Origin: Hymenobacter mucosus
Lineage (GTDB): Bacteria; Bacteroidota; Bacteroidia; Cytophagales; Hymenobacteraceae
DNA: 64,000 nucleotides
Reading direction: 5' to 3'
Assembly: GCF_900188255.1 (NCBI RefSeq)
Contig: NZ_FZNS01000003.1
Coordinates: 248,001 to 312,000 of the forward strand
Part shown: positions 33,701 through 42,500 of the stretch, piece by piece
Position numbering within the stretch: the first letter of the stretch is position 1
How the letters are laid out: each line of letters begins with the position of its first letter
The notes under the pieces: generated by a model
The model's database searches: none
The model's input: the letters and a program-made list of their open reading frames with translations, nothing else
What the model was told of the DNA's origin: nothing
Position numbers and translations under genes: made by a program

Positions 33701-36247
33701 CGTGCCGTTCAAGGAGTTCAGGTCGGAGCCGCTAAGGTTAGCCGTGAGGTCGCCTTGCACGCGTAAGTCGCCGCCGGTATAGAAGCCCAGGGCCGTTAGG
33801 TTGGCCCCGCGCAGGTTAAGACGGTCCACGGTGTAGCTCGGGTTGGCGGCGTTGCGCAAGTCAATGGTAGCCAGCAAATCTAGGTTAAGGTTGGGGTCGT
33901 CTTTGCTGCTGGCATTCACTACGTAGCGGTTCCGGTCGATGTCCACATTGGCTTTGATACCGCGGTAGGTGTAGTTGTTATAAGTAGCCTGCTGTACGTT
34001 GGCCGTGAGGGTGCCGCGGAGCAAGTTGGGGTCAAGGCCACCCCGGCCGGTCAGCGTGCCATTAGCCGTCACTTTTCCAATAGTCGGGTCGCCCATAAAT
34101 TTGCCCACGTCAAGGGCTTGGGTGCTGAACGTAGCACGTACGGGCTCCTGCCCAGCAGGCCCTTCGCCTACATTCACTTTGGCGGCTAGGTTGCCGTAGG
34201 TGGTGGTAGCGCGCAAGTCGGTATCGAAGACCAGCGCGGTGGGGCGGCCCCGGAAGGTACCCGTCACGGACAGGCGAGGGGGGAGGCTGTAGCCAGCCGG
34301 GAGGGTGCCGGCCGGTAGCACACCCTTGATATCGGCAGCAGTAGACGTGAACTCCTGAATGTTGAAGTCGGCGTAGAGGCGGCGGTCCGTGTTCGGCAAT
34401 CCTTGGAGGCGGCCACTAGTACGAATGCGGGTACCTGTGAGGCCCTGGAAGTTGATATTTTGCAGGGCTAGGTTGCTGATGCGCCCCTTCACTTGCCCGC
34501 TCATGGTCATGGGGGCGTTGGGGTTGATGGCTAGCTCTGGTAAGGTACCGGCGGGCAACAGGCTGCGCATGTCCGCCTCCGTGGTGCGTACGTAGCCCAA
34601 GTTCAAGTCGAGCACCAGTCGGTCGTCGGTGTTGGGTAGGCCCTGAATGCGGCCCCCACCGCGCACAATGGTATTGCGGAAGCCTACAAAGTCGAGGTTC
34701 TGCACGCGCAAGTCGCCCAAGCGTCCGGTTACCAAGCCTGTAATCAGGAAGGACTGGTTGGGGCCACTGCTGAAAGGCGGTGTATCAATAAGAGTAGGGG
34801 TGATGTACAGCACGTCGCGGAAGCCCAGGCGGGCTTCGCGCAAGTCGCCGTTCAGCTTTAGATTGGGCAGGTCGTCGGCAATGCCCGCCAGGTCTTTGTA
34901 GCCAATGCCAATGCGCCGCTTCAGGTGGCTGTGCGGCGTCACTAGGTCTAGGTCGTTGAGCTGAATGCGGTGGTCATCGTAGTGCAGGCTAGCTGCGGCG
35001 CGCGTAATGGCAAACCCACTCTGTTCCTGACCTGCTAGCTGAGTAATTCGGCCAGTTGTGCTGTCGGCCGAATAGCGCAGATTCTCAGTGTTTAAAATCA
35101 GGTTGTTGAACTTCAGGTGGTTATAGTCCATGCCCCGGATTTTGGTTTTCTGCCGGGGCTCGTTGAAGTTGTCGAAGGCTACGTCTACACCGTTGATGTC
35201 CGACTGCTTCAACGTCACTACCCAACTGGCTTCCTGGCCGGTGGCATTTTCCACGGAGGCGTTTAGGTCGCGCACCGCCTCGGCGGGGTTTACTACGCGT
35301 TGCTCTACCGGCACTTCCTCGTTTTGAGCGTAGGCAATGCTGGTATTGCGCAGTTTCAAGGTGTTCAGGGCCACCCGGCTGTTAACCAAGTCAATGTTAT
35401 CGGCCGTTACGTCGGCTTCCCCAATACGAGTGCTGATAAACTGGGCCGATGGGTCGTTTTTGTACGTGAGGCTGACGTTGTTGAGTAAGGCCCGGTTCAA
35501 GCCAAACTCCAGCTTCAGAGCCGCCGTGTCCTCGGGAGTATCTGGCGGTACCTTGGTTTGCACAATGTTGATGCCCGTGTTGCGCAACGCCGCCTGATCT
35601 ACCCGGTACGTAGAGCCATCCACGTCTACCTCGTCCATGTTGACAGCCAGCTCGCCTACCCGCGTGCGCACGTTCATGCCGTCCACTTGGTCGTTATATG
35701 TAAGCAGGATGTTAGTCAGGCGCAGGTCGCCGATGTTGTACGTAAAGCCCGAGCCTGTTGTGTCGGCAGGGGTAGTGGCTACAGTGGTTGTGTCGCCAGT
35801 ATCAAAAGCATGTACAATGAAGTCGTAATTCGATATGCTGTCGGGCTCGGTGCGCGAAATGGCGAGGCGGCCATCATTGAGCTCCAAGCTCTGTAAGTTG
35901 ATCTGCGACTTGGTAAGGGCCCAAATGTCGAGGTCTACGCCCAAGTGCCCCACAGACAGTAGGGTATCACCTTGCTGGTCTTCAATGTAGACGCCATCTA
36001 GGCTGATGCCGTGCTTAAAGTCTGTACGAAATTTGGCGATTCGTACATCAGTCTTAAGCTTATCCCGTAGATAACTTTCGGCTTTGCGGGCTACGAAATC
36101 CTGGCCTGCCGGAAACTGCAGAAACAGCACCACCCCACCCACAAGCAGGACGATTAACAACAATAGCCCAAGTAGGGCATAGAGAATACGGCGGACGGCA
36201 GGTGTCAAAGTACTGATAGCGCAACAAAGGGAAGATTTCTGCCTCAA
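30776..36247 (-). CDS. tamB: TamB-family translocation and assembly protein
   Basis: 1823 residues in the longest form, starting at a TTG (36247). A second in-frame TTG at 36208, giving LTPAVRRILYALLGLLLL, is an equally good start. No ATG is available for more than 100 codons. One N-terminal membrane helix (ALLGLLLLIVLLVGGVVLF) is followed by an AsmA-like start (FVARKAESYLRDKLKTDV). A very long repetitive beta-strand region follows, forming the hydrophobic groove that bridges the periplasm, with repeated RLQGLPNTDRRL-type segments. The C-terminal DUF490 (TamB) domain spans about 1300-1770 and ends in FNDRVTVRLGTDVPL and VEYDVLANGRLRLRAYR. The last 50 residues are Lys/Gln-rich. tamL follows at once. 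Confidence 0.88.
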   Translation of the reverse strand: MRQKSSLCCAISTLTPAVRRILYALLGLLLLIVLLVGGVVLFLQFPAGQDFVARKAESYLRDKLKTDVRIAKFRTDFKHGISLDGVYIEDQQGDTLLSVGHLGVDLDIWALTKSQINLQSLELNDGRLAISRTEPDSISNYDFIVHAFDTGDTTTVATTPADTTGSGFTYNIGDLRLTNILLTYNDQVDGMNVRTRVGELAVNMDEVDVDGSTYRVDQAALRNTGINIVQTKVPPDTPEDTAALKLEFGLNRALLNNVSLTYKNDPSAQFISTRIGEADVTADNIDLVNSRVALNTLKLRNTSIAYAQNEEVPVEQRVVNPAEAVRDLNASVENATGQEASWVVTLKQSDINGVDVAFDNFNEPRQKTKIRGMDYNHLKFNNLILNTENLRYSADSTTGRITQLAGQEQSGFAITRAAASLHYDDHRIQLNDLDLVTPHSHLKRRIGIGYKDLAGIADDLPNLKLNGDLREARLGFRDVLYITPTLIDTPPFSSGPNQSFLITGLVTGRLGDLRVQNLDFVGFRNTIVRGGGRIQGLPNTDDRLVLDLNLGYVRTTEADMRSLLPAGTLPELAINPNAPMTMSGQVKGRISNLALQNINFQGLTGTRIRTSGRLQGLPNTDRRLYADFNIQEFTSTAADIKGVLPAGTLPAGYSLPPRLSVTGTFRGRPTALVFDTDLRATTTYGNLAAKVNVGEGPAGQEPVRATFSTQALDVGKFMGDPTIGKVTANGTLTGRGGLDPNLLRGTLTANVQQATYNNYTYRGIKANVDIDRNRYVVNASSKDDPNLNLDLLATIDLRNAANPSYTVDRLNLRGANLTALGFYTGGDLRVQGDLTANLSGSDLNSLNGTFGGSRIVIVNNNQPFALDSVSGRIVQRTGRTEVDFASSVADLTLRGNTRLGDIATELQRHIDRYFDLPGVQYRPSNEYRQFNFVANLKQPRLLQQLVPDLKQLTPFKLTGSYDSRAADLRLNTRVGRIVYMGYALDSLKLAVQSDPQKLDYALGLRQISQDTTLRLPNPTLSGSIANNQVGTHLRIAENDSTTMLDLAGALQVINQGAAYAFSFDPKLVLNDQQWSVQPNNRLQYTMNTGAIRAENVRLSQGNQLIELQTLAGADYPLQARLSNLDLNTLAKAGGLQDSLVGGTLNGLAVVRAIGQPRMAFTADATLGSFAYNKSVIGDLRLQATNPSTDRYNVNATLTGGPNNNNVQVTGNYFTSGALDMQANIQRFNLNTAEPFSAGQLQQTSGYLTGQLAIRGTTSAPQIRGTVTTNEAGFTLTQLGAPFTLPNESLVFDERGIKFDDFTILDSLRNEAVVNGYVLTRDYVTDYRFQLRAVTENFIAVQSTQRENPLFWGKLIVDSDTRISGDLNLPRVRTTASVDDGSNLFLAVPNDEADKVSSDGIVEFVDKSAPLDTMLTRQLAIDSARTAAGFDIAATITVTDETPFTIIIDEASGDNLKVRANGTLSTAIDPVGSITLSGRLDVTSGSYHMSLYDLTERDFTIAKGSNIVWSGDPYNAQANVSAIYSVRAAPSELLSGQGLSDETLKSTARNQLPFNVFLNVTGELLKPVISFDIRLPEDSRTELRTQIENRLAQLRQPSQTDALNKQVFSLLVLNRFLADNPFDSSSGSIVADQLRGSASQVLTQQLNNLTGSYLSNLGVELGVNSQADYSSGSEKTRTDLNVAVRRQLFNDRVTVRLGTDVPLAGGNQASNGQQSVSSFAGDVSVEYDVLANGRLRLRAYRNNAYGDIDGQYVRNGASLIFQRDYQNLADLFKGIDKDVKQANKETRKRQKQEDKAAKDSVQTVATDPRRDSSRVAPRRTTTSR

Positions 36248-36478
36248 CCAACGGGAAAACTGGCCTGTAGGTTGGCTCAGTGTGCGTAGTGGGGCAGATG
36301 AAAAGGGCTAAAAGATCTACCAACTGGGCAGCCTTATCCACCAAGCACGACAAAAGGCCGATGGGTTGCACTTCGCGGATAAGAGATTGTACGCCTACGG
36401 AAGGATTTTATTGCCCGGTATCTACCCTGCCAACCTATCCTAGTATCTTTCCGCCCCAATCCCCGAAGTAACCCCCCA

Positions 36479-39226
36479 ATGACCCTTCGTTTTACTCTGC
36501 CCTTTCGCACTGCCTGGGGCCAGCGCCTTGTTGTGTGTGGTTCTCTCCCCAGCCTGGGCCAGTGGAATCTCGATCAAGCGCTCAGCCTCCATTATCAACC
36601 TGAGTATGGCATCTGGAGCCAGGAGATTGACCTCCCCGAAGACCAAGCTGGCACAGTAGACTATAAGTACATTCTGCTAGACGACCAGGACGGCGGTAAG
36701 CACTGGGAGTGGGGCCCCAACCGGAGCGTGGCTTACGCGCCCGGCCAGTATGAGCGCATTGTGCTGGAAGATTTCTGGCGTGCCCCCGCCGAACCCGAAA
36801 ACGAGCTGCACACGGCCGCGTTTACCCGCGCCCTGATGCGGCGGCCCGCGGCGGCCCCTGCGCCTGCTACCCCATCGGCCGCTCCCGTGGGTAGTTCTGT
36901 GGTGCGCTTTCAGCTCTCGGCCCCGCGCGTAGACTCCGACCACCAGATTTGCGTGCTCGGCTCCGATCCGGCCCTGGGCGCCTGGGATGCCACGAAGGCC
37001 TTGGTGCTGTCTGACGCTGACTACCCTACCTGGGTAGCGGAGGTAGCCCTGGCTCACCCAGAGCAAACAGCTCAATATAAATATGGTATATGGGAGCCGC
37101 GGGAGCAGAAGATTCTGTACCTGGAAGCCGGCGACGACCGATTCATCTACCCGCTGGGTGGCCAGCAGCCCCTGCTACGCGTGAAGGCCGATGACCGGTT
37201 TGCCTATCCTACCGGCCCTTGGCGTGGTGCGGGGGTAGCCCTGCCCGTGTTTGCTCTGCGCAGCCGCAATGGCTTGGGCGTGGGCGAGTTTCCTGACCTC
37301 AAGCTGCTAGTAGACTGGGCGGTAGCCACCGGCCTGAAGCTGGTGCAAGTGCTGCCTATCAATGACACAGTAGCCACGCACACGTGGGTAGACAGCTACC
37401 CCTACGCAGCTATTTCGGTGTTTGCCCTGCACCCGCAGTACCTGAGTCTCGATGCCATTGCGCCATTGCAAGATTCGGCTGCGCGTCAGGAAATAGAGCA
37501 GCTCCGCGAAGAGTTCAACGCCAAGGACTTCGTAGACTATGAGCCGGTGATGAATGCGAAGTGGAAGTTCGTGAAGCTGCTGTACCAGCAGGAGAAAGCG
37601 AAGTTCCTGGCCGACCCCGAGTTTCAAGCGTTCCGGGCGGAGCAGGCCTCTTGGCTGGCTCCGTATGCCGCCTTCTCGGCCCTGCGCGACCGGTTTGGCA
37701 CGGCCGACTTCAGCCAGTGGCCCGAGGAGTTCCGCACGCCAGCGCAGGTAGCCGAGCTTACGCGTGAAGACGGCCCAGGCTTCGATGAGTTTGGCGTGCA
37801 CTTCTTCACCCAGTTCCACCTCGATAAGCAGCTGCGTGAAGCAGTAAACTACGCCCGTCAGCACGGCGTAGTAGTGAAAGGCGACTTACCCATTGGTATC
37901 TACCGTCACTCCGTAGATGCCTGGACCCAGCCCGAGCTGTACCACATGCACCAGCAAGCCGGTGCCCCCCCCGACGACTTCTCAGTAACGGGCCAGAACT
38001 GGCGCTTCCCTACCTATAACTGGGAGCGTATGGCCGAAGATGGCTACGCGTGGTGGAAGCAGCGCATGGGCACCCTAGCGCGCTACTTCGATGCCCTGCG
38101 CATCGACCACATCTTAGGCTTCTTCCGCATCTGGGAAATTCCAGGCCATTCCGTGGAAGGATTGCTCGGGCACTTCTCGCCTGCTCTACCTCTGCACCAG
38201 CATGAAATTGAGCAGCGTATTGGCTGGTTTGATTATGGCCGCTTAGTAGAGCCTTACATCCGCTGGCACATGCTGCAACGCATTTTCCACGGCCAAGCGC
38301 AGCCGGTGTTCGACGAGTTCATGGAGGATGCAGACTGGCACGGCGCTATTCGCCTCAAGGACTTTGTGCGCACCCAGCGCCAGATTGAGCGCGTCTTCGA
38401 GGAAAAAATTGCGCAGGACCCCAGCAATGTCGACCACTACCGTTGGTTGCGTACCGGCCTGTATAAGCTAGTAAACGAAGTGCTGTTCGTGCCCGATGAT
38501 CAGCAGCCCGACTTCTATCACCCCCGTATCACGCTGCCGTTAAGCCAGTCGTTCCAGGAGTTGGACGAGCACACTCGCGGCCGTCTGCAGGATCTGTACG
38601 TGGACTTTTTCTACCGTCGGCATGAGGAGTTCTGGCGCCAGCAGGGCCTGGTGAAGCTGCCGCCCGTACGCTACGCCACCGACATGCTAATCTGCGGGGA
38701 AGACTTAGGTATGGTGCCCGCCTCAGTACCCGGAGTTATGAAGGCGCTTGGTATTCTAGGCCTCAACATTCAGCGCATGCCTTCCGACCCCGCCACCGAG
38801 TTTGGCCACCCCGGTACGGCGCCCTACCTCTCCGTAGTAAGCCCTGGCTCCCACGATATGAGCACCGTGCGCGGTTGGTGGGAGGAAGACCGGGAGCAAA
38901 CCCAACGCTTCTTCGAGAATACCTTGGGCCATTACGGCGAGCAAGCTCCGCAGTACTGCGAGCCGTGGGTAGCGCGTGAGATTACGGTGCAGCACCTGTA
39001 TTCTCCCGCTATGTGGGCCATCTTCCCCCTGCAAGACCTGCTGGCAATGGACGGACAACTGCGCCGGCAGGATCCGTTTGCTGAGCAAATCAACGTGCCT
39101 GCCAACCCCACCCACTTCTGGAAGTATCGCCTGCACCTCAATCTGGAAGACCTGTGCAGTGCGCAAGGCTTTAACGAGGAAGTAGGCCAGTTGGTGGCTA
39201 CGAGTGGGCGCGCCAAGACATATTAA
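36479..39226 (+). CDS. malQ: 4-alpha-glucanotransferase with two N-terminal CBM20 domains (DPE2-like)
   Basis: 915 residues. Two starch-binding CBM20 modules come first (about 1-105, LVVCGSLPSLGQWN; and about 140-245, ICVLGSDPALGAWDATKA), joined by an Ala/Pro linker. The GH77 domain follows. Catalytic residues are visible as D (about 541) in ALRIDHILGFFRIWE, E (about 741) in ICGEDLGMVP and D (about 793) in GSHDMSTVRGWW. A long insertion of roughly 150 residues after DSYPYAAISVFALHPQYLSL is typical of the plant-type DPE2 form, which moves glucose from maltose to glycogen-like polymers. No signal peptide, so it acts on cytoplasmic glycogen or maltose. It stands alone, with a perfect 26-bp terminator hairpin behind it. 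Confidence 0.88.
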   Translation: MTLRFTLPFRTAWGQRLVVCGSLPSLGQWNLDQALSLHYQPEYGIWSQEIDLPEDQAGTVDYKYILLDDQDGGKHWEWGPNRSVAYAPGQYERIVLEDFWRAPAEPENELHTAAFTRALMRRPAAAPAPATPSAAPVGSSVVRFQLSAPRVDSDHQICVLGSDPALGAWDATKALVLSDADYPTWVAEVALAHPEQTAQYKYGIWEPREQKILYLEAGDDRFIYPLGGQQPLLRVKADDRFAYPTGPWRGAGVALPVFALRSRNGLGVGEFPDLKLLVDWAVATGLKLVQVLPINDTVATHTWVDSYPYAAISVFALHPQYLSLDAIAPLQDSAARQEIEQLREEFNAKDFVDYEPVMNAKWKFVKLLYQQEKAKFLADPEFQAFRAEQASWLAPYAAFSALRDRFGTADFSQWPEEFRTPAQVAELTREDGPGFDEFGVHFFTQFHLDKQLREAVNYARQHGVVVKGDLPIGIYRHSVDAWTQPELYHMHQQAGAPPDDFSVTGQNWRFPTYNWERMAEDGYAWWKQRMGTLARYFDALRIDHILGFFRIWEIPGHSVEGLLGHFSPALPLHQHEIEQRIGWFDYGRLVEPYIRWHMLQRIFHGQAQPVFDEFMEDADWHGAIRLKDFVRTQRQIERVFEEKIAQDPSNVDHYRWLRTGLYKLVNEVLFVPDDQQPDFYHPRITLPLSQSFQELDEHTRGRLQDLYVDFFYRRHEEFWRQQGLVKLPPVRYATDMLICGEDLGMVPASVPGVMKALGILGLNIQRMPSDPATEFGHPGTAPYLSVVSPGSHDMSTVRGWWEEDREQTQRFFENTLGHYGEQAPQYCEPWVAREITVQHLYSPAMWAIFPLQDLLAMDGQLRRQDPFAEQINVPANPTHFWKYRLHLNLEDLCSAQGFNEEVGQLVATSGRAKTY

Positions 39227-39242
39227 AGCAAGTAGCTTACCT

Positions 39243-39297
39243 AGTACAAAAGCACAGAAAGCCCCGCTTATAGCGGGGCTTTCTGTGCTTTTGTACT
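39243..39297 (+). terminator. Perfect long hairpin terminator of malQ
   Basis: Two perfect 26-base arms (39243-39268 and 39272-39297) with a 3-base loop, beginning about 15 bases past the malQ stop. The base of the stem is A/T-rich, giving a T tract on the transcript. Confidence 0.85.
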
Positions 39298-39459
39298 GTA
39301 TCAAATCCAGAGGGTTGGTACATTTCGTAGTTCGTTGAATCGCGGGATTATCCTGGGAATAGAAGAATAACACAAGTCCTTTACACCCGGAAATACGAGC
39401 CTTTAGCGAGGCTAGAGCTCGGTTTACCGAAAACGAACCCCGCATTTATAAGGTGGAAA

Positions 39460-39467
39460 TAGCTTTG
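39460..39467 (+). promoter_or_regulatory. -7 element of the giant surface protein gene
   Basis: TAGCTTTG is an exact TAnnTTTG match, 56 bases before the ATG at 39524. The -33 region lacks a clear TTTG. Between the malQ terminator and here (39298-39459) I see no other feature. Confidence 0.5.
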
Positions 39468-39523
39468 AGGTGTAAAAACCCCCTTCCGTTTACAGTCAAT
39501 ACGTCACATACCTCATTCACCAT

Positions 39524-42500
39524 ATGAAAACACTCTTACGACTCACAGTGTGGCTGGCGGGTCTGGTGCCGTTGGGAATAACTGGTGCTAAAGCCCAGAA
39601 CACGCCAACACGGGATCTTGTCGGTTCATCGGCTGACCGGCAAACTGTTCGGCAAACAGCCAACCGCGTAGCTGCCAGAACGTGTCAAGACATAAACACG
39701 GCCGATTTTACAGGACGTACTTTAGGGGAGGACTGGAAAGTCAGCCGTACGCTTACCACTGAGGGTACGACTATTACCTCTAGCTACCTGTCGAACGTAG
39801 ATCAGGCACAGTCAACTCTGGCTACAACGGATGATTTAGGGACTAGGTCGTTAGCTTGGACTGTGAACTATAGTGCCAATGGTACTACTCCAGTTGCCAC
39901 CACACCAAACTATGTAACTACTACATTCAGCTTAAACCGCGCTGTTACTGGGTTTTCCTTTAGTATCAACGACATTGACCGGGTCGCAGGCACTGCAAGC
40001 AATAGCGGCTGGACTGACGTAGTTCAAGTGGACGGCTACCGAGCGGATAACTCTATCATCACCCTGAGTGCTGCTGATATTACCTTAAATGCCAACAGTA
40101 CAAACACATACAGTGGGAATAATATTATTACTGGTACTGGCAATAACCAATCCATTGATGGCACAACCACCATCACGTTTCCAGAAGCAGTAACCAAGGT
40201 CGTTGTAACGTATAAAAACGGACAAACAACCCAAGCTGACCCCGGCTCTCAGGTAATTATTTTCACGGGCTTTAGCTGGTGCGCTCAAGCTGATGTAACA
40301 ACAACCGTTAGCGGCCCGACAGCCGCAGCAGCCGGCAATCGAGTGATATACACGGCCACTACCACGAATACGGGGGTAGATGTTGCCACAGACATCCGGC
40401 CTACGCTGCAACTCAACCCGGGCCTAGCGGCTGCCAACGTAACCCTACCTGCTGGCGCAACTTACGACGCTACCTCGGGGGTAGTTACGTTTGCTGCTAC
40501 CACTTTGGCATCTGGTGCTAATGCGACTAATGCTGTTACTTTCACGATGCCTAACTCGGGTAGTGTAACTGGTAAAGCAGCTAGCACGTCCATCACATTT
40601 GATGCAACGCCCACTAACAACAACGGTTCGGCGGCTAATGCCAACGTTACGACTGTGCAGAGCGTACCGAGCTGCCAACCGTCGTACCTTACCAACACAA
40701 CGACTTCCAACGGTCTGACTGCTGAATATTACCCTGGTGTGTTTTACAACCCAGGGAATAACTACGTAGCCACGGCTATTACTTTTTTCCAGCGCACTCC
40801 CTCTGTACGTCGCATCGACCCCCTGCTGGATTTCAGCGGTAGCGGATTCGGCAACATTGTTCCGCCAGCCTCCAACACCACGGCCGACCCAAACACGTTC
40901 AGTGCCCGCTACCGAGGGAGTCTCAACATTGCTGTAGCTGGTAGCTACACGTTCTACTTGAGCTCGGACGACGGCTCATATATGTGGATAGACGGTAACG
41001 CCATAGCTCCGGCGCCAAACGCTGACAATACCCTCATCAACAACGGCAACGACCATAGCTTGGTGGAGGTTTCAGGAACGGTAACTCTCAGCGCTGGCCT
41101 GCACGATATCTTAATTCTGTACGCCGAAAACGGTGGTGGCAATACACTGAAATGGGAATACGCAAGCGCTGCTGCCGGTTTGGTGCGGCAGGTAGTACCT
41201 ACAGCAGCTTTGTGCGCAGGTCCTGCTTCAGCAGACAATGCGCCTACTGTCAGCAATGTTACCAACGTAACGCTGCCAAATACGGCAGCCGCAACTGTGC
41301 TTTCGTCCAACCTTTTGGGTACTGACGCTGATGGTAACGGCACACTTGCTTACTACAACATCGTTACGCTGCCGAACTCGGGAACCCTATCATTCAACGG
41401 TACAGCAGTAGTAGCTGGGCAAGCCATTCCCGCCAATCAGTTGAATTTGCTGACGTACACCCCAACTGCGGGTTTCGTTGGAAATGCGTCCTTCACTTAC
41501 ACAGTAACTGACAACGTAGGCCGCACGGCACAAACCAACGCGACCTATGTAATTCCGGTTGCTACGCCAACGACCCTCAGCGGTGTTGTGTTTGAGGATG
41601 TGAACTATGGTGGTGGTGCGGGCCGTGCATACTCAACTGCTAATACGTCTGCCACAGGCTTTACTAGCGGAGCAATTCGCCGGGCGGGTGCGCGGGTAGA
41701 GCTATATGATGCCAATGGCAACTTCTATTTGGCTACTACCACGGATGCCAACGGTGCCTATTCATTCAGCGTTGCTTCTACTGCGGCATATACAGTTCGT
41801 GTGGTGAACTCAACCGTCACGTCCGTACGGCCAGGTAGTGTGGCTGGCCTATTGCCAGTTCAGACCTTTGCTAACGGAGCTACAGACCGCGTAGGAGGAG
41901 AAGCCCCTGAAAAGCAAGATGCTGGTGCTAACACCACCAGTCAGACCTTGAGTGCCCTGACGACAGGTACCCTCACGCCACAATCTATCAGCCGCTTCAC
42001 GGTACCGGCCGCAGGATCTACCGGCGTTGATTTTGGTTTCAATTTCGACGTTGTTACGAATACCAATGATGCTGGGCAAGGCTCGTTGCGTCAGTTTGTT
42101 CTGAATAGCAATGCCCTGACAAATGCTGGCTTAGCTCAGGTAGGCCAAACGGCTGGTAAGGAAGTATCCATCTTTATGATTCCGGATGGTGGTGCAGATC
42201 CAGGCATTCGTACTGGCTTGACTTCTGGCCTGACGAATGGGGTAGCGTCTATTACCCTGGCAACAGCGCTGCCGACGATTGCGGACGCCAACACGGTTAT
42301 CGACGGCTCGACGCAGACGACGAACATTGGCAACACCAACAATACAACGCTGGGCACCGGTGGTACTGTGGGTACGGCCGCAACTATGCTAGGTCAACTC
42401 AATGGCCCGGAAGTGCAGTTGGTTGGCAACCGCACCTTCGATGGTCTTACAGTGGGCGCCAACAATACGACCATTCGGCGTATCAGTGCGTACGGTTTCG

